This document shows, piece after piece, positions 61,851 to 64,000 of a stretch of DNA of 64,000 nt; the stretch's first letter is position 1, and each line of letters opens with the position of its first letter. The stretch covers positions 2,542,001-2,606,000 of the forward strand of contig CAVZMV010000002.1 of NCBI GenBank assembly GCA_963776465.1, given 5' to 3'. This DNA is from DASRHK01 sp963776465 (GTDB lineage: Bacteria; Pseudomonadota; Gammaproteobacteria; Nevskiales; Nevskiaceae). Made by a program: the position numbers and the translations under genes. The notes beneath the pieces were generated by a model that made no database searches, was not told where the DNA came from, and saw nothing but the letters and a program-made list of their open reading frames with translations.

Positions 61851-64000
61851 ATGAGCGAGTCCGCCGCCAGCGGCATTGTTGCCAGCGATCGCGGACTCGC
61901 GTCCGCGAAGAGCAATCGGCTGCGTTATCTCAAGGACTCGGCCGCCCGCTACGTCGTGCTGACCGGCGGGCTCGGGGTGATCGTCGCCCTGCTGCTCATC
62001 TTCGTGTACCTCGTCAGCGAAGTCGGACCGTTGTTCGTCGGCGCCGATCTGAAAGCCCGGCAGACCTATGCGCTGCCAGGCGGCACCGGTGCAACACTGC
62101 ACGTCGCCGCCGAAGAGCAGGGCGAGATGGGCATGCGCCTGCTGGCGAGCGGCGAGGCCGTCTTCTTCGATCTCCACGACGGCGCCTTGCGGGAGACGCT
62201 GAAGCTGCCGCTGGGCGATGCCGGCATCGCGGCGATCGCCGACGTGTCGGCGGAGCAGGCGCAGCTGGCGGCGGGCCTGGCCGACGGCTCGGTGCTGATC
62301 TTCCGCCACAGTTACCGGCTCACGTATCCGGGCGACAAGCGCGTCATCACCCCGTCGCTCGAGTATCCGTATGGCGAGAAGCCGCTGGCTTTTCTGCAGG
62401 TGCCTGGCCGCAACCTCAGCGTGCGCGACAACGACGGCAAGATCCTGCTGGCCGCGACCGACGCGCAGAACGGCGTGCATCTGAAAGCCTACGAGGCGAC
62501 GACCAGCTTCAGCGGCGAGACCAGCTTCGGTGCGGGCGAGGAGTCGCGCTTCACGCCAGCCATCACCGCAGACCTGCTGTTGATGAACCCGCTGCAGGAC
62601 TGGCTGTACGTCGTCGACAAGGCTGCGGGACGTATCGCGTTCTACAAGCTGCACGGCGGAGCGGCGCCGGAGCTGGTCGAGACCAGGGAAATTGGCGCGA
62701 AGGTTCAGGACGCGCGCTTCCTTGCCGGCGGCATCTCGCTGATCGTCGCGCAAGCGGACGGGCGCATCTCGCAATGGTTTCCGGCACGCAACGCCAACGG
62801 CGACTTCACGCTGGCGCGCGTGCGCGACTTCAAGCTGTCGGACGCGAGCCCGATCACGGCGGTGGCGGCCGAGCTTCGCCGCCGCACGTTCGCCGCCGGC
62901 GACGAGAACGGCCACGTTTCGCTGTTCTACGCCACGTCGGGACGGACGCTGATCGAGGAAAAGCTCCTCGACGAGCCGGTCGCCCAGCTCGCCTTCAATC
63001 CGCGCGCGAAGCTGCTGATCGCGGTCGGGCAGAAGGGCTCGGTGCGCGCCTTCGACGTGCACAACGAGCACCCGGAAGTCTCGTTCGGATCGCTCTGGCG
63101 CAAGATCTGGTACGAGAGCTACGACCGTCCCGAGCACATCTGGCAGTCGTCGTCGGCGAGCGCCGACTTCGAGCCGAAGTTCGGCCTGGGGCCGCTCTCC
63201 GTCGGCACGCTGAAGGGCGCGCTCTACGCGATGATCTTCGCGATCCCCCTGGCCATCCTCGGCGCGATTTTCACGTCGTACTTCATGTCGCCCGAGATGC
63301 GGCAGGTGGTCAAGCCTGCGGTCGAGGTCCTGGCGGCGCTGCCGTCGGTGATCCTCGGCTTCCTGGCCGGGCTGTGGCTCGCGCCGTTCGTGGAGACCAA
63401 TCTCCCGGGCGTGTTCCTCACCTTGATCCTGCTGCCATTGTCGATTCCGATCTTCGGCTATCTGTGGCTGCGCCTGCCGGCGCGCCTGCGCTACCTGATC
63501 CCGCCCGGCTGGGAGGCGGCGCTGCTGATCCCAGTGATCATCCTCGTGGTGTGGCTGTGCTTCGTCGTGGCCTTGCCGCTCGAAGCCATCGCATTCGGCG
63601 GCAACATGCAGAGCTGGATGGACGCGACGCTCGGCATCGGCTACCAGCAACGCAACGCGCTGGTCGTCGGCATTGCCATGGGCATCGCCGTGGTGCCGGT
63701 GATCTTCTCGATCGCCGAGGACGCGCTGTTCAGCGTGCCCAAGCACCTGACGCTGGGATCGCTGGCGCTCGGCGCCACCCCGTGGCAGACGCTGGTCGGG
63801 GTCGTGCTGCCGACGGCAAGCCCGGGCATTTTCTCCGCCGTCATGATCGGCATGGGACGCGCGGTGGGCGAGACCATGATCGTTTTGATGGCCACCGGCA
63901 ACACGCCGGTGACGGACTTCAGCATGTTCACCGGCATGCGCACGCTGGCCGCGAACATCGCGGTGGAGATGCCGGAGTCGGAAGTCGGCAGCACGCACTT
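61851..64000 (+). CDS. pstC: Phosphate ABC transporter permease PstC, 3'-truncated by the window edge
   Basis: PstC forms the membrane channel with PstA. The gene begins at ATG 61851, 11 bases after the porin stop, and is open to the right edge. One membrane helix (LGVIVALLLIFVYLVSEVG, about 45-65) is followed by a large extracytoplasmic domain of about 370 residues with WD-like repeats (FYATSGRTLIEEK, KGSVRAFDVHN). The permease domain follows from about residue 455, with the family loop GALALGATPWQTL-like (SLALGATPWQTLVGVVLP) and GMGRAVGETMIVLMATGN. This long PstC is typical of pseudomonads and relatives. Confidence 0.92.
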   Translation, partial: MSESAASGIVASDRGLASAKSNRLRYLKDSAARYVVLTGGLGVIVALLLIFVYLVSEVGPLFVGADLKARQTYALPGGTGATLHVAAEEQGEMGMRLLASGEAVFFDLHDGALRETLKLPLGDAGIAAIADVSAEQAQLAAGLADGSVLIFRHSYRLTYPGDKRVITPSLEYPYGEKPLAFLQVPGRNLSVRDNDGKILLAATDAQNGVHLKAYEATTSFSGETSFGAGEESRFTPAITADLLLMNPLQDWLYVVDKAAGRIAFYKLHGGAAPELVETREIGAKVQDARFLAGGISLIVAQADGRISQWFPARNANGDFTLARVRDFKLSDASPITAVAAELRRRTFAAGDENGHVSLFYATSGRTLIEEKLLDEPVAQLAFNPRAKLLIAVGQKGSVRAFDVHNEHPEVSFGSLWRKIWYESYDRPEHIWQSSSASADFEPKFGLGPLSVGTLKGALYAMIFAIPLAILGAIFTSYFMSPEMRQVVKPAVEVLAALPSVILGFLAGLWLAPFVETNLPGVFLTLILLPLSIPIFGYLWLRLPARLRYLIPPGWEAALLIPVIILVVWLCFVVALPLEAIAFGGNMQSWMDATLGIGYQQRNALVVGIAMGIAVVPVIFSIAEDALFSVPKHLTLGSLALGATPWQTLVGVVLPTASPGIFSAVMIGMGRAVGETMIVLMATGNTPVTDFSMFTGMRTLAANIAVEMPESEVGSTH

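Overview
The window is a gene-dense, high-GC stretch of proteobacterial chromosome with no sign of a plasmid, phage or insertion sequence. Gene content points to a gammaproteobacterium, probably near the Xanthomonadales, Nevskiales or Steroidobacterales. The supporting evidence is a sufBCDS cluster led by an Rrf2 regulator, a DUF1249 gene, PpsA with PpsR, TGTAGGAGCGGC-type REP elements, and PhoBR next to PstS, an OprO/P porin and a long PstC. The alaC-hom-thrC order is also common in betaproteobacteria, so the placement is inference. No tRNA or rRNA gene was seen, and no stretch over 300 bases lacks a gene or RNA.

Layout. 1-7 kb: RNase R (cut by the left edge), an OmpA-like lipoprotein, RlmB, the S6-S18-L9 ribosomal operon, DnaB and alanine racemase. 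7-15 kb: a candidate structured RNA, a PP2C phosphatase with a CHASE2-type Ser/Thr kinase, RadA, an NnrU-like protein, a CorB/HlyC-type transporter and a YpjD-like protein. 15-23 kb: a metallo-beta-lactamase-fold phosphodiesterase, Ffh, SppA, NadC, ArgF, Fe-superoxide dismutase. 23-31 kb: Grx4, an isocitrate dehydrogenase fused to CBS domains, a CinA-like protein, a frameshifted EamA transporter, PpsA/PpsR. 31-37 kb: two phosphohexomutases around a DUF1249 gene, the 4.5S RNA, and rpsP-rimM-trmD-rplS. 37-46 kb: a HlyD/ABC exporter, AlaC-Hom-ThrC, RecJ, a lipoprotein and an M14-type peptidase. 46-52 kb: the suf operon. 52-57.4 kb: a tightly packed accessory cluster (lipocalin-like protein, thioesterase, alpha/beta hydrolases, small membrane proteins, KAS III). 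57.4-64 kb: the phosphate regulon, with PstC cut by the right edge.

Genes that work together: PP2C with the kinase (reversible Ser/Thr phosphorylation); PpsA with its regulator PpsR; Ffh with the 4.5S RNA (signal recognition particle, at separate loci); SufBCDS with an IscR-like regulator whose probable operator is visible; PhoBR with PstS, the porin and PstC, with Pho-box-like repeats before phoB and pstS. Many neighbours overlap as ATGA, TGATG or GTGA, indicating translational coupling.

The points most worth a second look are the isocitrate dehydrogenase-CBS fusion, the folded RNA candidate after alr, the operator/regulator pair for suf, and three reading-frame anomalies (eamA, rpsP, trmD/rplS) within 10 kb, two of them in genes expected to be essential. 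I did not find a convincing new defence or mobile system.
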